From assembly GCA_964623885.1 (NCBI GenBank), contig CAZUVM010000043.1, positions 1 to 63,329 on the forward strand: a stretch of 63,329 nucleotides of DNA, written 5' to 3'. Below, piece by piece: positions 7,976 through 16,504 of the stretch. The notes beneath the pieces were generated by a model, which saw only the letters and a list, made by a program, of their open reading frames with translations, was not told the origin of the DNA and searched no databases. The position numbers were made by a program, and so were the translations under genes. The stretch comes from CAZUVM01 sp964623885. Lineage in GTDB: Bacteria > Verrucomicrobiota > Verrucomicrobiia > Limisphaerales > UBA8199. Each line of letters opens with the position of its first letter. The stretch's first letter is position 1.

Positions 7976-8209
7976 ATGAGAAGACCAATCCAAGATGAAT
8001 TTACGGACCTGCCGATCTCGCGGCAAAGGAAGTATCAACTACGCATGCAGCGGGATCGCCGGTGTACCGAATGCGGCGCACCTGCCATCCAGGGCTCGCG
8101 CTGCCTCCAGCACCTGGTAAAAGCGCGCGAACGGCAGCGGAAGAAGCGCGGCCTCAAGCGCCGTTACTTTAATACGCTGAGCTATCGCCTGGAGAAAATG
8201 GCAGCATAA
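7976..8209 (+). CDS. Small basic protein with a possible zinc knuckle
   Basis: A 77-residue, strongly basic protein preceded by a purine-rich ribosome site (AGAGGACAAC). A CTEC pair (about residues 30-33) and a CLQH pair (about 43-46) are spaced like a small C-x2-C...C-x2-H zinc site. Arg/Lys-rich helices surround it (RKYQLRMQRDRR and ARERQRKKRGLKRR), suggesting nucleic-acid binding. No family is recognised. The organised metal-ligand spacing and ribosome site support a real gene; the function is unknown. Confidence 0.6.
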   Translation: MRRPIQDEFTDLPISRQRKYQLRMQRDRRCTECGAPAIQGSRCLQHLVKARERQRKKRGLKRRYFNTLSYRLEKMAA

Positions 8210-8335
8210 CGAGGCGGCTGGCAAACGGTAAGTCCGACCCGACGCACCGGCGAGTGCGTTTTTCAGGTAGTGTACGCGCTAGTCGCTGGCAACTGCATTG
8301 TCGCTATGGTATAGAGGAGAAGTAATTACCTCCTT

Positions 8336-8953
8336 ATGCCAGTCCAAGACAACCGTATCGACTCGTACATTGCGCGTTCAGGGGAGTTTGCCCAGCCCAT
8401 TTTAAAGCACCTTCGGAAGCTGGTTCACCAGGGTTGTCCTTCGATTGAGGAAACATTGAAGTGGGGGTTTCCCAATTTCATGTACCGAGGCAGTATTCTT
8501 TGCAGCATGGCCGCGTTCAAAGCCCATTGCTCCTTTGGCTTTTGGAAGGGTGACCTCCTATTCGCCAGTAAAAAGCGACTGAAACTCAAACCCGGTGAAG
8601 GAATGGGCCAATTTGGCAGAATCACTGCTATCTCCGATCTTCCCGAGCCGGATGTCCTATTGGAGTTCATTCGTGAAGCGGTGCGCTTGAAGGACGAGGG
8701 CATCAAACCGCCCCCGCGCTCAAGGCTGGCGATTAAGCGTGAACTGGAGGTCCCGGACGACATTACAGCGGCATTAAAAAAGAACCAGCGGGCGCTGGCA
8801 GCTTTCGAAGCCTTCAGCTACAGCCACCGCAAAGAATACGTTGAATGGATCGTGGAAGCCAAAAAGGATGAGACGCGACAACGCAGGTTGATGACGGCGA
8901 TCGATTGGATGGCTAACGGCAAGTCGCGGAATTGGAAGTACGAGCGCTGTTAA
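8336..8953 (+). CDS. DUF1801/YdeI (OmdA) family protein
   Basis: A 205-residue protein in two parts. Residues about 10-115 match the DUF1801 fold: LRKLVHQGCPSIEETLKWGFPNFMYRG, then FGFWKGDLLF. Residues about 130-200 match the C-terminal YdeI/OmdA region: DDITAALKKNQRALAAFEAFSYSHRKEYVEWI and A-KKDETRQRRL. Relatives are annotated as bacteriocin-protection or iron-chaperone-fold proteins, but a biochemical role is not established. An AGAGGAG-like ribosome site lies about 12 nt before the ATG. It is an isolated gene. Confidence 0.85.
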   Translation: MPVQDNRIDSYIARSGEFAQPILKHLRKLVHQGCPSIEETLKWGFPNFMYRGSILCSMAAFKAHCSFGFWKGDLLFASKKRLKLKPGEGMGQFGRITAISDLPEPDVLLEFIREAVRLKDEGIKPPPRSRLAIKRELEVPDDITAALKKNQRALAAFEAFSYSHRKEYVEWIVEAKKDETRQRRLMTAIDWMANGKSRNWKYERC

Positions 8954-9282
8954 GCCGGCAGTAGCAGCGGGCAGGCCCCGACCGAACAGTATCCTCGTCT
9001 GCACTGCAATGGTCGAAATTGCGCGCAAGCTGCTGCGAAATCTGGCGCGCGGACAGTCCTGTCCGCAGCAAGCTTCGAACGTTGCAGCGAAGCAAGACTG
9101 CCCGCGCTCCGAGCCTCGGTTGCCGGCTTTGCCGAGCTGCGTAACGAATGCGGGGGGTGGGCTCGTGAACAATCCTGCAGGTATTTCACGGCGTTTTTTG
9201 TTGTGGCCGCCGCCGGTCCTGTTAAAAATGTTTTGCGGTTGGCATTGACTTTGCACGGCAAGGCCGACGGCGGAACGAACGC
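8954..9282. other. 329-nt spacer with dispersed palindromic repeat material
   Basis: No credible gene. At 9050-9060 GGACAGTCCTGTCC forms a perfect palindrome, followed by CGCAGCAAGC and, at 9100-9115, ACTGCCCGCGCTCCGAGCC, words shared with the other dispersed repeats in this window. The remainder up to the ATG at 9283 is presumably the promoter and leader of the secreted propeller protein. Confidence 0.5.
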
Positions 9283-10977
9283 ATGAAGAAGTCTGATCGA
9301 AATTGGAGTAGAACCACATTGATTTGGGTGGCTGCGGTAGCTTTGATCCTGAAAGGCCTGACCTTTTCTGCACAGGCGAATGTTTACGCCAGTAACGTGC
9401 AGTTGAATGGCGGGGCCACGAATTTGACAGTACCGCCCGGCACGGCGGTGACGGTGAGCTACATTCTGAACGAGCCGGCTTCCTTGGGTGTCACATTGAA
9501 CGTCGAATCGGGTACAACTGTAATCAGGACCCTCAGGCTCGCCGCCGGGAATCCAGGAACGCTGGCCGGATCTAATTCGATTGAGTGGGACGGATTGGAC
9601 AGCAGTTCGAATCAAGTTCCGACCGGAACGTACTCATTCACGATTACTGCCCATTCGAGTGGATACGCGGCATGGACGCAAATCACGGACGATAACAATC
9701 CCGCGAATTCATTCGGGGACGCGCACGGTATTGCGGTGGATCGAAACACGAATAGCCCCTATTACGGCAGAGTTTTCCTGGCTAATTCGTTTTTTGGTGG
9801 CCGGCCCGGGGCTGCTACGTACGATGTCGGCATTCTGGCTTTCAACGCCGATGGCAGCACTACTGACCCGAATATGCCGGAGCCAAGCGGTTATACCTGG
9901 TCGGGCGAGAGCGGCAATGGCGTTAGCCCCTGGAAAGTCAAAGTTTCAGGTGACGATTTTGTTTATGCCAGTGAAACGGTCAATGGCGGATTGGTTTACC
10001 GCTGGGATCCAACGGTTTCGAGCAACACCTTCCTGCCGGTGTTGCGTTCAGACAATCGGCCAGGCCAAGCATCGCTAAGCGGTCCATGGATTTTCGGAAC
10101 CGGCACGAACCTTCAGATCTGGATGTGTGACACTAACCCCAGCTCACCATCAATCAGCCGGGGCGTGTTGCGGTGGATACCGACTGCCACGGGCGATTGT
10201 GCCACGAATGACACGGGACAGCCCGTGATTGCCATAGGTGGAAGCCTCACAGTAGCTCCATCCGATGTAGCGACTGATCCAGCCGGGAATATCTATATCT
10301 GCCAGTACACCAGCGCGCCGAGCGACCCGATTCAGCGGGTGTTCAGGTTCCCGGCATATGATCCTTCCACGAATGGCAATACTCCTGAGCTAACCGCCGA
10401 CTGGGCCATTGGCGCCGGAGACGATACGTATGGAGCCGCGGGCGGTATCGCCGTGGATCCTACGGGTACATATGTTGCGGTCGCTTTCGTGGGGACAGCG
10501 CCGGGCGGAGACATCACCAATGGCAACACCAAAATCTTCTACGCCACCAACGGCGCACTGGTAACCAACCTGGACCTTGGAATCGAAATAAGTGGGTATT
10601 CCATTCACCAGGACACAGATTGCGCATGGGATGCCGTCGGCAATCTTTATTACATCGATGACTGGTATGGGAGCTGGCGTGCCATATCACCGCCTGGCAC
10701 AAACCAATCAACGACCCTTGCGCCTGCCACGGTGCAGGTTGGAACTCCCGTTCGTCCTCTGTTCACGCAAATCGTGGTCACTAACGGAACAGTGACACTG
10801 AATTTCACAGGAGGCCCGACTGATTCGGCGGGGTCATTCACATTACAAAGCGCCAGTGCCCCAAGCGGGCCATACACCAACGCTGCGGGGGCCCATATCA
10901 CCCAGATAGGGACCGGAGTGTTCCAGGCCACGGTGCCCCTCAATGGCCCGATTCAGTATTACCGTCTGCAACGGTAA
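9283..10977 (+). CDS. Secreted protein with FlgD-type Ig domain, beta-propeller-like repeats and a C-terminal strand-rich module
   Basis: A 564-residue exported protein. A signal peptide covers residues 1-33 (TTLIWVAAVALILKGLTFSAQA). Residues about 40-115 resemble the FlgD Ig-like domain (VSYILNEPASLGVTLNV ... IEWDGLDSSSNQVPTGTYSFTI). Residues about 120-490 carry NHL/propeller-like motifs with repeated DxxGN[IL]Y patterns (DPAGNIYIC, DAVGNLYYID) and ...GIAVD... blades. The last 65 residues (FTLQSASAPSGPYTN ... GVFQATVPLNGPIQYYRLQR) look like a C-terminal module repeated in secreted proteins of this phylum, possibly for surface attachment. Enzymatic activity is not evident. Confidence 0.7.
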   Translation: MKKSDRNWSRTTLIWVAAVALILKGLTFSAQANVYASNVQLNGGATNLTVPPGTAVTVSYILNEPASLGVTLNVESGTTVIRTLRLAAGNPGTLAGSNSIEWDGLDSSSNQVPTGTYSFTITAHSSGYAAWTQITDDNNPANSFGDAHGIAVDRNTNSPYYGRVFLANSFFGGRPGAATYDVGILAFNADGSTTDPNMPEPSGYTWSGESGNGVSPWKVKVSGDDFVYASETVNGGLVYRWDPTVSSNTFLPVLRSDNRPGQASLSGPWIFGTGTNLQIWMCDTNPSSPSISRGVLRWIPTATGDCATNDTGQPVIAIGGSLTVAPSDVATDPAGNIYICQYTSAPSDPIQRVFRFPAYDPSTNGNTPELTADWAIGAGDDTYGAAGGIAVDPTGTYVAVAFVGTAPGGDITNGNTKIFYATNGALVTNLDLGIEISGYSIHQDTDCAWDAVGNLYYIDDWYGSWRAISPPGTNQSTTLAPATVQVGTPVRPLFTQIVVTNGTVTLNFTGGPTDSAGSFTLQSASAPSGPYTNAAGAHITQIGTGVFQATVPLNGPIQYYRLQR

Positions 10978-11099
10978 TTCCTGCTGAAGATCGGGGATTC
11001 TGCACGCTTCCGCCTGTCTTGACGGCCAAAAATGGCCATCAAATGACAAAAAGCGTGTAGTGAGAATGGGTCGCAAAGCCGAGAGTCTATCCAGCGATT

Positions 11100-11390
11100 A
11101 TGAACTGGACGGCTGCGATTGAATCGGATGAGCGCTGTGACGTGTGCCCCTTGAGCCGCGTGCAGGCAGGCGTCGCGGTACGCATTAAACGCTTGTGTGC
11201 ATCGGCGGAAATGCAGAATCGATTGCGCGAGTTAGGGTTCTGCGAAGACCAGATCATCAAGCTGCTTACCAGCCAGACGAATTTCATTTGCCAGGTCTGC
11301 AATGCGCGGTTGGCCATCAGCGAGCAATTGGCGCGCATCATCATGGTGGAGCCCCTTAAACCCGTGCTCGCTCGGGCTGGAAGGTATTAG
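11100..11390 (+). CDS. FeoA-domain protein with extra cysteines
   Basis: A 96-residue stand-alone FeoA/SH3-like domain: LSRVQAGVAVRIKRL, then LRELGFCEDQIIKLL, then ARLAISEQLARIIMVEPL. FeoA proteins associate with the FeoB ferrous-iron transporter, but no feoB lies nearby. Unusual features are two CxxC pairs, CDVC near residue 13 and CQVC near residue 64, which could bind a metal or iron-sulfur centre. Its stop overlaps the stop of hemH by 4 nt, tail to tail, suggesting a shared bidirectional end. The iron link with the heme operon is inference. Confidence 0.75.
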   Translation: MNWTAAIESDERCDVCPLSRVQAGVAVRIKRLCASAEMQNRLRELGFCEDQIIKLLTSQTNFICQVCNARLAISEQLARIIMVEPLKPVLARAGRY

Positions 11391-12439
11391 CCGTTGGCCG
11401 AGACGAGAGCGTCCTTGCCCGTTTTCTTTTGCGCGTACCGGTCAACCATGCCGGACAGGGCTTCTACCCAGAGCGGGTGCTCATTCAGACAAGGAATTAG
11501 CGTAAACTGGGAGCCGCCGGCATTCAAAAAAGTCTCCTTGCCGCGAATACCTATTTCTTCAAGGGTCTCGAGGCAATCCGAAACGAACGCGGGGCACACC
11601 ACCAGAAGCCTCTTGGCCCCTTGGGTCACGAGGCGCGGGAGTTCCAGATCGGTATAAGGTTTCAACCAAGGGTCTCGTCCCAAGCGCGACTGAAATGCCA
11701 CCGAGTATTTTTCTTTCGGAACACCGGCTTTTGCCACAAAAGCGGCGACAGTTTTGAAGCATTGCGCGCGATAACAGGTAGCACGCGCGGGGCTGGGCGT
11801 CTGACAGCACTCCGGCGTGGCGAGACAATGGCAACCGGTCGGATCTGCTTTGCGCAAGTGACGCTCGGGTAAGCCATGGAAACTGAACAGAAGATGATCG
11901 TAGCCACGGTCAAGGTGTTCACGCGCGCCGGCCACCAGCGCAGCGATGTAATCCGGGTGGTCAAAAAAGGGCGGCTCGACCTCAAACCGCATGCCTGGTG
12001 CCACGGTTGCGGCGACCTCCTTCACTCGCACGACCGCGGTTTCGTAGCTCGACATCGCATAGTGAGGAAACAGCGGGATGATCAGAACATGGTCGATGCC
12101 CTGCGCTGCGAGCCGTCGGATCGCATCGGGAATGGAAGGGTTCTGATAACGCATCGCCAATTCAATTGGCAGATTTGCTTTGGCTTGCAGTTTCGCTTGC
12201 AGGCGCCGGCTAATGGCAATCAACGGCGAACCGTCCGGCGCCCAAACGGACTTATACGCGTGCGCCGACTGCTTTGGCCTCGAAGGCAGAATGGCAAAAT
12301 GCACAATGCAGAAGCGCACGAACCAGTTCACGTCGAGGACCCGACCGTCCATCAGGAACTCTCGAAGATACCGCCGCACGTCAGGGACTGACGGCGAGTC
12401 CGGCGAGCCAAGGTTAACTAACAGGACGGCTTTGCTCAT
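11387..12439 (-). CDS. hemH: Ferrochelatase
   Basis: From the ATG at 12439 (MSKAVLLVNLGSPDSP) the protein has 350 residues; a longer start at 12493 adds a non-conserved tail. It inserts ferrous iron into protoporphyrin IX, the last step of heme b synthesis. The catalytic His sits in FSFHGLPERHL. The Cys-rich segment GCHCLATPECC ... CYRAQC follows, as in ferrochelatases of related phyla, and a second conserved block is near VVCPAFVSDCLETLEEI. Its start overlaps hemG by 4 nt (ATGA), and it is the last gene of hemE-hemN-hemG-hemH. Confidence 0.95.
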   Translation of the reverse strand: MSKAVLLVNLGSPDSPSVPDVRRYLREFLMDGRVLDVNWFVRFCIVHFAILPSRPKQSAHAYKSVWAPDGSPLIAISRRLQAKLQAKANLPIELAMRYQNPSIPDAIRRLAAQGIDHVLIIPLFPHYAMSSYETAVVRVKEVAATVAPGMRFEVEPPFFDHPDYIAALVAGAREHLDRGYDHLLFSFHGLPERHLRKADPTGCHCLATPECCQTPSPARATCYRAQCFKTVAAFVAKAGVPKEKYSVAFQSRLGRDPWLKPYTDLELPRLVTQGAKRLLVVCPAFVSDCLETLEEIGIRGKETFLNAGGSQFTLIPCLNEHPLWVEALSGMVDRYAQKKTGKDALVSANG

Positions 12440-13827
12440 GCGGCCACTTTGTTGGAAGTGACCCACTGGCGCACCCGATCGGCCACGTTGCACCCGGAAA
12501 CGATCGAGTCGCTGAGCGAGACGCCGTCGCGGTAATGGCCGGCAAGGAACAGGCCCGGTGCTTGGTCTTCAATCTGCCTCATCAGTTCGCGAAAACGGCT
12601 GTAGCCGACAACATATTGGGGAATAGCTTTGGGATAAAAAACGCTATGCTGGAACGTGGGCTGGCCCGACACTCCCAGGAGGACTCGAAGGTCCTCGCAA
12701 GCAAGCGCGAAGAGTTTCTCAGGCGGTAAGGCCGCAAGTTCGGGATAACGCTCGCCACCGACATAGCTCGTGAGGGTCAGATGCCCCGCCGGAGCGCGAT
12801 TGGGGAATAATGACGAGGAGAAAATCGTGCCCAGGATTTTGAAGCCTTCGACCTTTGGTATCAGCATGCCAAAACCCTCGCACGGATGGGCAACATCCTG
12901 TCTGCGAAAACCCAAGACAACGCTGGCCACGGGCGGATAGCGGATTTCGGAGAAGGCAGCGAAGCTCAATGGCGTGTGGGTTTCGAGTCCCAGTTCAGCC
13001 AGTTTGTAAGCGGTTCCGGCATAAATCACCGCAGCATGTTCCGCCTGCTCTTCCTGAACGCCGCTGCGGAAGTTCAGCTTCCAGCCATCTTCGGTTTGCA
13101 CGATTTTTGCGATGGCCGTGTTTAGCCGAACGTTCTTGCCCAACTCGGCTCGAATCGTTTCGGGCAACACCTGGAGGCCATCATCGAAAGAGAATTTTGG
13201 AGCGCGGTCCTTAGCAATTTCGCCGCGCTTCTTTCTTTCGCGAGCCCCGAGAATTTGCCCCTTAATCAAAGAACCGTAGCGCGCCTCCAATTGGGCCAGC
13301 TTTGGGAATGCCTGCGGGACTGAAAGCCGGTACGGGTCTCCCGCGTAGACTCCGGCCACCAGCGCATCAATCGCATGATCGAGGAACTCCCGACCCAAGC
13401 GGCGTTGTACGAATTCGGCGATACTTTCCTCTTTGCCGTTCTGGCGCGGGGGCACAAAAGGCTCGCGCAGCACAGCCAGCTTTGCTTTGGCACTGAATAG
13501 TTTTGTGGTGAAAAACCCCAGTGGTGAACCGGGCATTTCGATCGGTCGACGATACCGGACAACGTAACGCGCTTCGGCCCGGGGATCCGGATCCAACCGG
13601 CGCGGTTCCAATCCCGCGTCGCGAACCAATTGTCCGATTTTGGGCGAGGTCTCGAGAATCGTGTTGGGACCGAATTCGGCGAGGTAGCCGTCCTGCCGAA
13701 GTGATTGGATGACTCCGCCAACCCGGTTACCAGCTTCGTACACCGTGACCGGCACGCCGTTGCGCCGCAAATAAAAGGCGGCGGTCAGCCCGGTAATTCC
13801 GGCACCAATGATGGCGACGGTTTTCAA
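12436..13827 (-). CDS. hemG: Protoporphyrinogen oxidase, oxygen-dependent HemY type
   Basis: A 463-residue flavoprotein that oxidises protoporphyrinogen IX (or coproporphyrinogen III in some lineages) by six electrons. The N-terminal FAD motif is IIGAGITGLTAAFYLRRNG, followed by the dinucleotide-binding acidic VTVYEAGNRVGGVIQS. The C-terminal FAD region is LFLAGHYRDGVSLSDSIVSG. Both ends overlap neighbours by 4 nt, with hemN upstream and hemH downstream, showing translational coupling. The classical (protoporphyrin-dependent) route is the simplest reading because a standard hemN and hemH flank it. Confidence 0.93.
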   Translation of the reverse strand: MKTVAIIGAGITGLTAAFYLRRNGVPVTVYEAGNRVGGVIQSLRQDGYLAEFGPNTILETSPKIGQLVRDAGLEPRRLDPDPRAEARYVVRYRRPIEMPGSPLGFFTTKLFSAKAKLAVLREPFVPPRQNGKEESIAEFVQRRLGREFLDHAIDALVAGVYAGDPYRLSVPQAFPKLAQLEARYGSLIKGQILGARERKKRGEIAKDRAPKFSFDDGLQVLPETIRAELGKNVRLNTAIAKIVQTEDGWKLNFRSGVQEEQAEHAAVIYAGTAYKLAELGLETHTPLSFAAFSEIRYPPVASVVLGFRRQDVAHPCEGFGMLIPKVEGFKILGTIFSSSLFPNRAPAGHLTLTSYVGGERYPELAALPPEKLFALACEDLRVLLGVSGQPTFQHSVFYPKAIPQYVVGYSRFRELMRQIEDQAPGLFLAGHYRDGVSLSDSIVSGCNVADRVRQWVTSNKVAA

Positions 13828-15200
13828 ATCGTGCGCGAATGCTTCCGCTCGCCTATAGGAGCCAGCGTGTTGTCGAACGTCATGGCGATATTGCGGATGA
13901 AAAGACGCCCGGTATCGGTCACTTCCATCCCTCCAGGCGAGCGGCGCACCAGGCCATCCGCTTCAAACCCGGCCAGCGCCTCGAGTTCGCGCTCGAAATA
14001 GTTGGCAAAATTGACCCCAAGGCGTTGCGACATCGCGGAGTAATCCAGCGACAAATCGCACATGACGCGCATGATTGTTTCCCGGCGCAACTTGTCTTCG
14101 TCCGTCACCAGGTAACCGCGTGTGAGCGGCACCTGGCCCGAGTCCAACGCAGCGTAATATTTAGGCAATTCCTTTTCATTCTGCCAGTAGGCGTCTGGGA
14201 TTTGCGAGATGGACGACATCCCGAAAGCATAGATATCGGCCCCACCATGCGTGCTGTAGCCCTGGAAATTGCGTTGAAGCTGCTTGCGCTTTTGCGCCAC
14301 CGCGAGTTCATCGGATGGCCGCGCGAAATGGTCCATACCAATGTAAATGTAACGCTGATTGTCAGTCAGTCGTTCAATTACCGTCTTTAGCAGCTCCAGT
14401 TTCACCTCGGGCGATGGCAGAACCTTATGTTCGAGAATTTTCTGGGCCGGCTTTACCCAGGGGACGTGCGCATAGCTGAAAACGGCCAACCGGTCCGGCT
14501 GCAGCGAGAGCACAATGTCCAGCGTGCGATTAAAAGATTCTACGGTTTGATGCGGCAGACCGTAAATCAGATCAAAGTTCACCGAAGTAAATCCCAATTC
14601 CCGAACCCAACCTAGAACTTGTTCAGTCATCTCGCGGGGTTGGATGCGGTGCACGGCTTCCTGCACTTTGGGATCGAAGTCCTGCACGCCGAGTGAAGCG
14701 CGGTTAAAGCCAATCTCCCGCAGTGCCACAATATGATCTCGCGTTAGCCGGCGCGGATCGATCTCTACTCCCGCTTCGAGATTCGGCCCGAAGGTGAAAT
14801 GGCGATGAATGATCTCGCCCAGTCGCCGAATCTGGTCTGGATGCAAAAAGGTGGGGGAGCCGCCGCCCCAATGCAGTTGCACCACTTTGCGCCGTGGATT
14901 CATCAGCGTGCTTATCTGGTGCACTTCTTTTTCGAGATAGCTGTTGTAGGTCTGGCCCTGATCGTGATTGAGCGTAATCACCGTGGTGCAGCCGCAATAC
15001 CAGCAGAGCGTCTCGCAAAAAGGGATGTGGAAATACAGCGACAAGTCGCGTTCTGTGCGGTTGTTTTCAAGAATCCGCTCGGCGAGCTCCGGCCATTTAA
15101 GCGCCTCGGTAAACTTGGTGGCCGGTGGATAGGAAGTGTAGCGCGGCCCAGCCACATTATATTTCTTCACCAGCTCGAGATCGACTTTGAGCATCGTCAT
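13824..15200 (-). CDS. hemN: Oxygen-independent coproporphyrinogen III oxidase (radical SAM)
   Basis: A 458-residue radical SAM enzyme that decarboxylates coproporphyrinogen III to protoporphyrinogen IX. The [4Fe-4S] cluster motif is in PFCETLCWYCGC near residue 61. Further family marks are the N-terminal YNVAGPRYTSYPPATKF, the SAM-binding GGGSPTFL near residue 113, and the C-terminal HemN domain. The overlap with hemG is 4 nt (ATGA), and the stop of hemE overlaps its start by 4 nt. Use of this oxygen-independent step together with the oxygen-dependent-type hemG suggests function at variable oxygen. Confidence 0.95.
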   Translation of the reverse strand: MTMLKVDLELVKKYNVAGPRYTSYPPATKFTEALKWPELAERILENNRTERDLSLYFHIPFCETLCWYCGCTTVITLNHDQGQTYNSYLEKEVHQISTLMNPRRKVVQLHWGGGSPTFLHPDQIRRLGEIIHRHFTFGPNLEAGVEIDPRRLTRDHIVALREIGFNRASLGVQDFDPKVQEAVHRIQPREMTEQVLGWVRELGFTSVNFDLIYGLPHQTVESFNRTLDIVLSLQPDRLAVFSYAHVPWVKPAQKILEHKVLPSPEVKLELLKTVIERLTDNQRYIYIGMDHFARPSDELAVAQKRKQLQRNFQGYSTHGGADIYAFGMSSISQIPDAYWQNEKELPKYYAALDSGQVPLTRGYLVTDEDKLRRETIMRVMCDLSLDYSAMSQRLGVNFANYFERELEALAGFEADGLVRRSPGGMEVTDTGRLFIRNIAMTFDNTLAPIGERKHSRTI

Positions 15201-16306
15201 AGGCGGGACTCACTAACAGTTTTTACCAAGGCTTCAATGTTTTCCAATTTTGCGTTCGCCGGCACGCCGTGCCCCAGGTTAAAAATGTGTCCGGGCCGAC
15301 CATTTACCTCGCGCAGAATTCGCCGGGTCGCCAACGAAACGGCCTCTGGTGTTGTCGTCAGCAGGAAGGGATCAAGGTTACCCTGGACTCCGACCGTCGC
15401 GGGCAGCCCGGCCGCGACGCCGGCCAGCCGAATATTCCAGTCGATGCCCAGCACCTGAGCGCCCGTCTCGACCAGGTCGGCCCAGTTTCCATGAACGCCT
15501 TTGGCAAACACGATCACCGGCACCCGGCCGTGCAACGAACTCACGATCCGCTTGATCCAGATCGCTGAAGCCGCGCCAAAATCACCATCGGACAACACTC
15601 CGCCGAGACTATCAAAAACTTGGACCGCGTCCGCACCGGCGTCAATTTGCAGTTGCAGAAAGCAACTGATGGCCCGTGTCAATTTCTCCAGGAGGAGTTC
15701 AAAGGTGCTGCGATCGTTGTAAAAAAGCGCTTTGGCTTTGGTGTATTCTTTGACGCCACCGCCCTCGATCATGAAGTTAGCCAATGTCCATGGTGAACCC
15801 GCAAAGCCCAGCAAGGCTGTCCGTCCGCCCAACTCTGATTTGATGAGCGGCAGAGCCTTTGCCACATACTGCAAACGGTGGGTCACCGCCTCCACGTCCA
15901 ATCGCTCCACATCGGTGCGCGATTGCAAGAGGAAATCCATTTCAATCCCTCCGCGTTCGCGGAACTGATATCCTTGTCCAAGCCCCTCGGCGATCACAAG
16001 TATGTCGCTAAACAGGATCGCAGCATCAAACCCAAAACGCCGAATCGGCTGGAGTGTCACTTCCGCCGCCAGCTCGGGAGTCTGCACGAGTTCCAGAAAC
16101 GTGTGTTTCTGCTTCAACGCCCGATATTCCGGCAAAGCCCGCCCGGCCTGGCGCATCAGCCAGATCGGCGGTCGATCCACTGCTTCGCAGCGGCAGGTCC
16201 GCATAAAGCGCTCCCTGCTGGCCATTTGATCGGTGTCGGCCGCTTTGGCTGGCACGATCGCAGCAGGCCGCGTGAGCGCGGTTGGATGGGCGGGTTGAAC
16301 TGGCAT
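15197..16306 (-). CDS. hemE: Uroporphyrinogen decarboxylase
   Basis: Residues match HemE throughout: RPPIWLMRQAGRALPEYRALK with the conserved catalytic arginine pair, FDAAILFSDILVIAEGLG, FAGSPWTLANFMIEGG and FNLGHGVPANAKLENI at the C-terminus. It converts uroporphyrinogen III to coproporphyrinogen III. The ATG at 16306 gives 369 residues. A TTG at 16360 and an ATG at 16225 are alternatives, and the conserved core begins near 16225. It is the first gene of the hem operon; the 200-nt gap to the divergent DUF362 gene must hold its promoter. Confidence 0.95.
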   Translation of the reverse strand: MPVQPAHPTALTRPAAIVPAKAADTDQMASRERFMRTCRCEAVDRPPIWLMRQAGRALPEYRALKQKHTFLELVQTPELAAEVTLQPIRRFGFDAAILFSDILVIAEGLGQGYQFRERGGIEMDFLLQSRTDVERLDVEAVTHRLQYVAKALPLIKSELGGRTALLGFAGSPWTLANFMIEGGGVKEYTKAKALFYNDRSTFELLLEKLTRAISCFLQLQIDAGADAVQVFDSLGGVLSDGDFGAASAIWIKRIVSSLHGRVPVIVFAKGVHGNWADLVETGAQVLGIDWNIRLAGVAAGLPATVGVQGNLDPFLLTTTPEAVSLATRRILREVNGRPGHIFNLGHGVPANAKLENIEALVKTVSESRL

Positions 16307-16504
16307 TAATATAGTCTCAAGTTCTGGCCCGACCGGGTCAAGAGCACTCTGGCCGGGCAATTCTGTTTATAAACTAAACCAGCCGCCCAGGGAGGCTACT
16401 CCGATTTTGTTCTTTTGATTACAATTTTTGGTTAGCTGTCCTCAAAATTGATGGCACTGCCCTGCTTGCTCCATAACCCTCCCTGGCAACACCATGGAAC
16501 CACT

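Noticed and set aside
13839..14390. Plus-strand ORF antisense to hemN
   Set aside because: It is a frame shadow of hemN; no supported domain.
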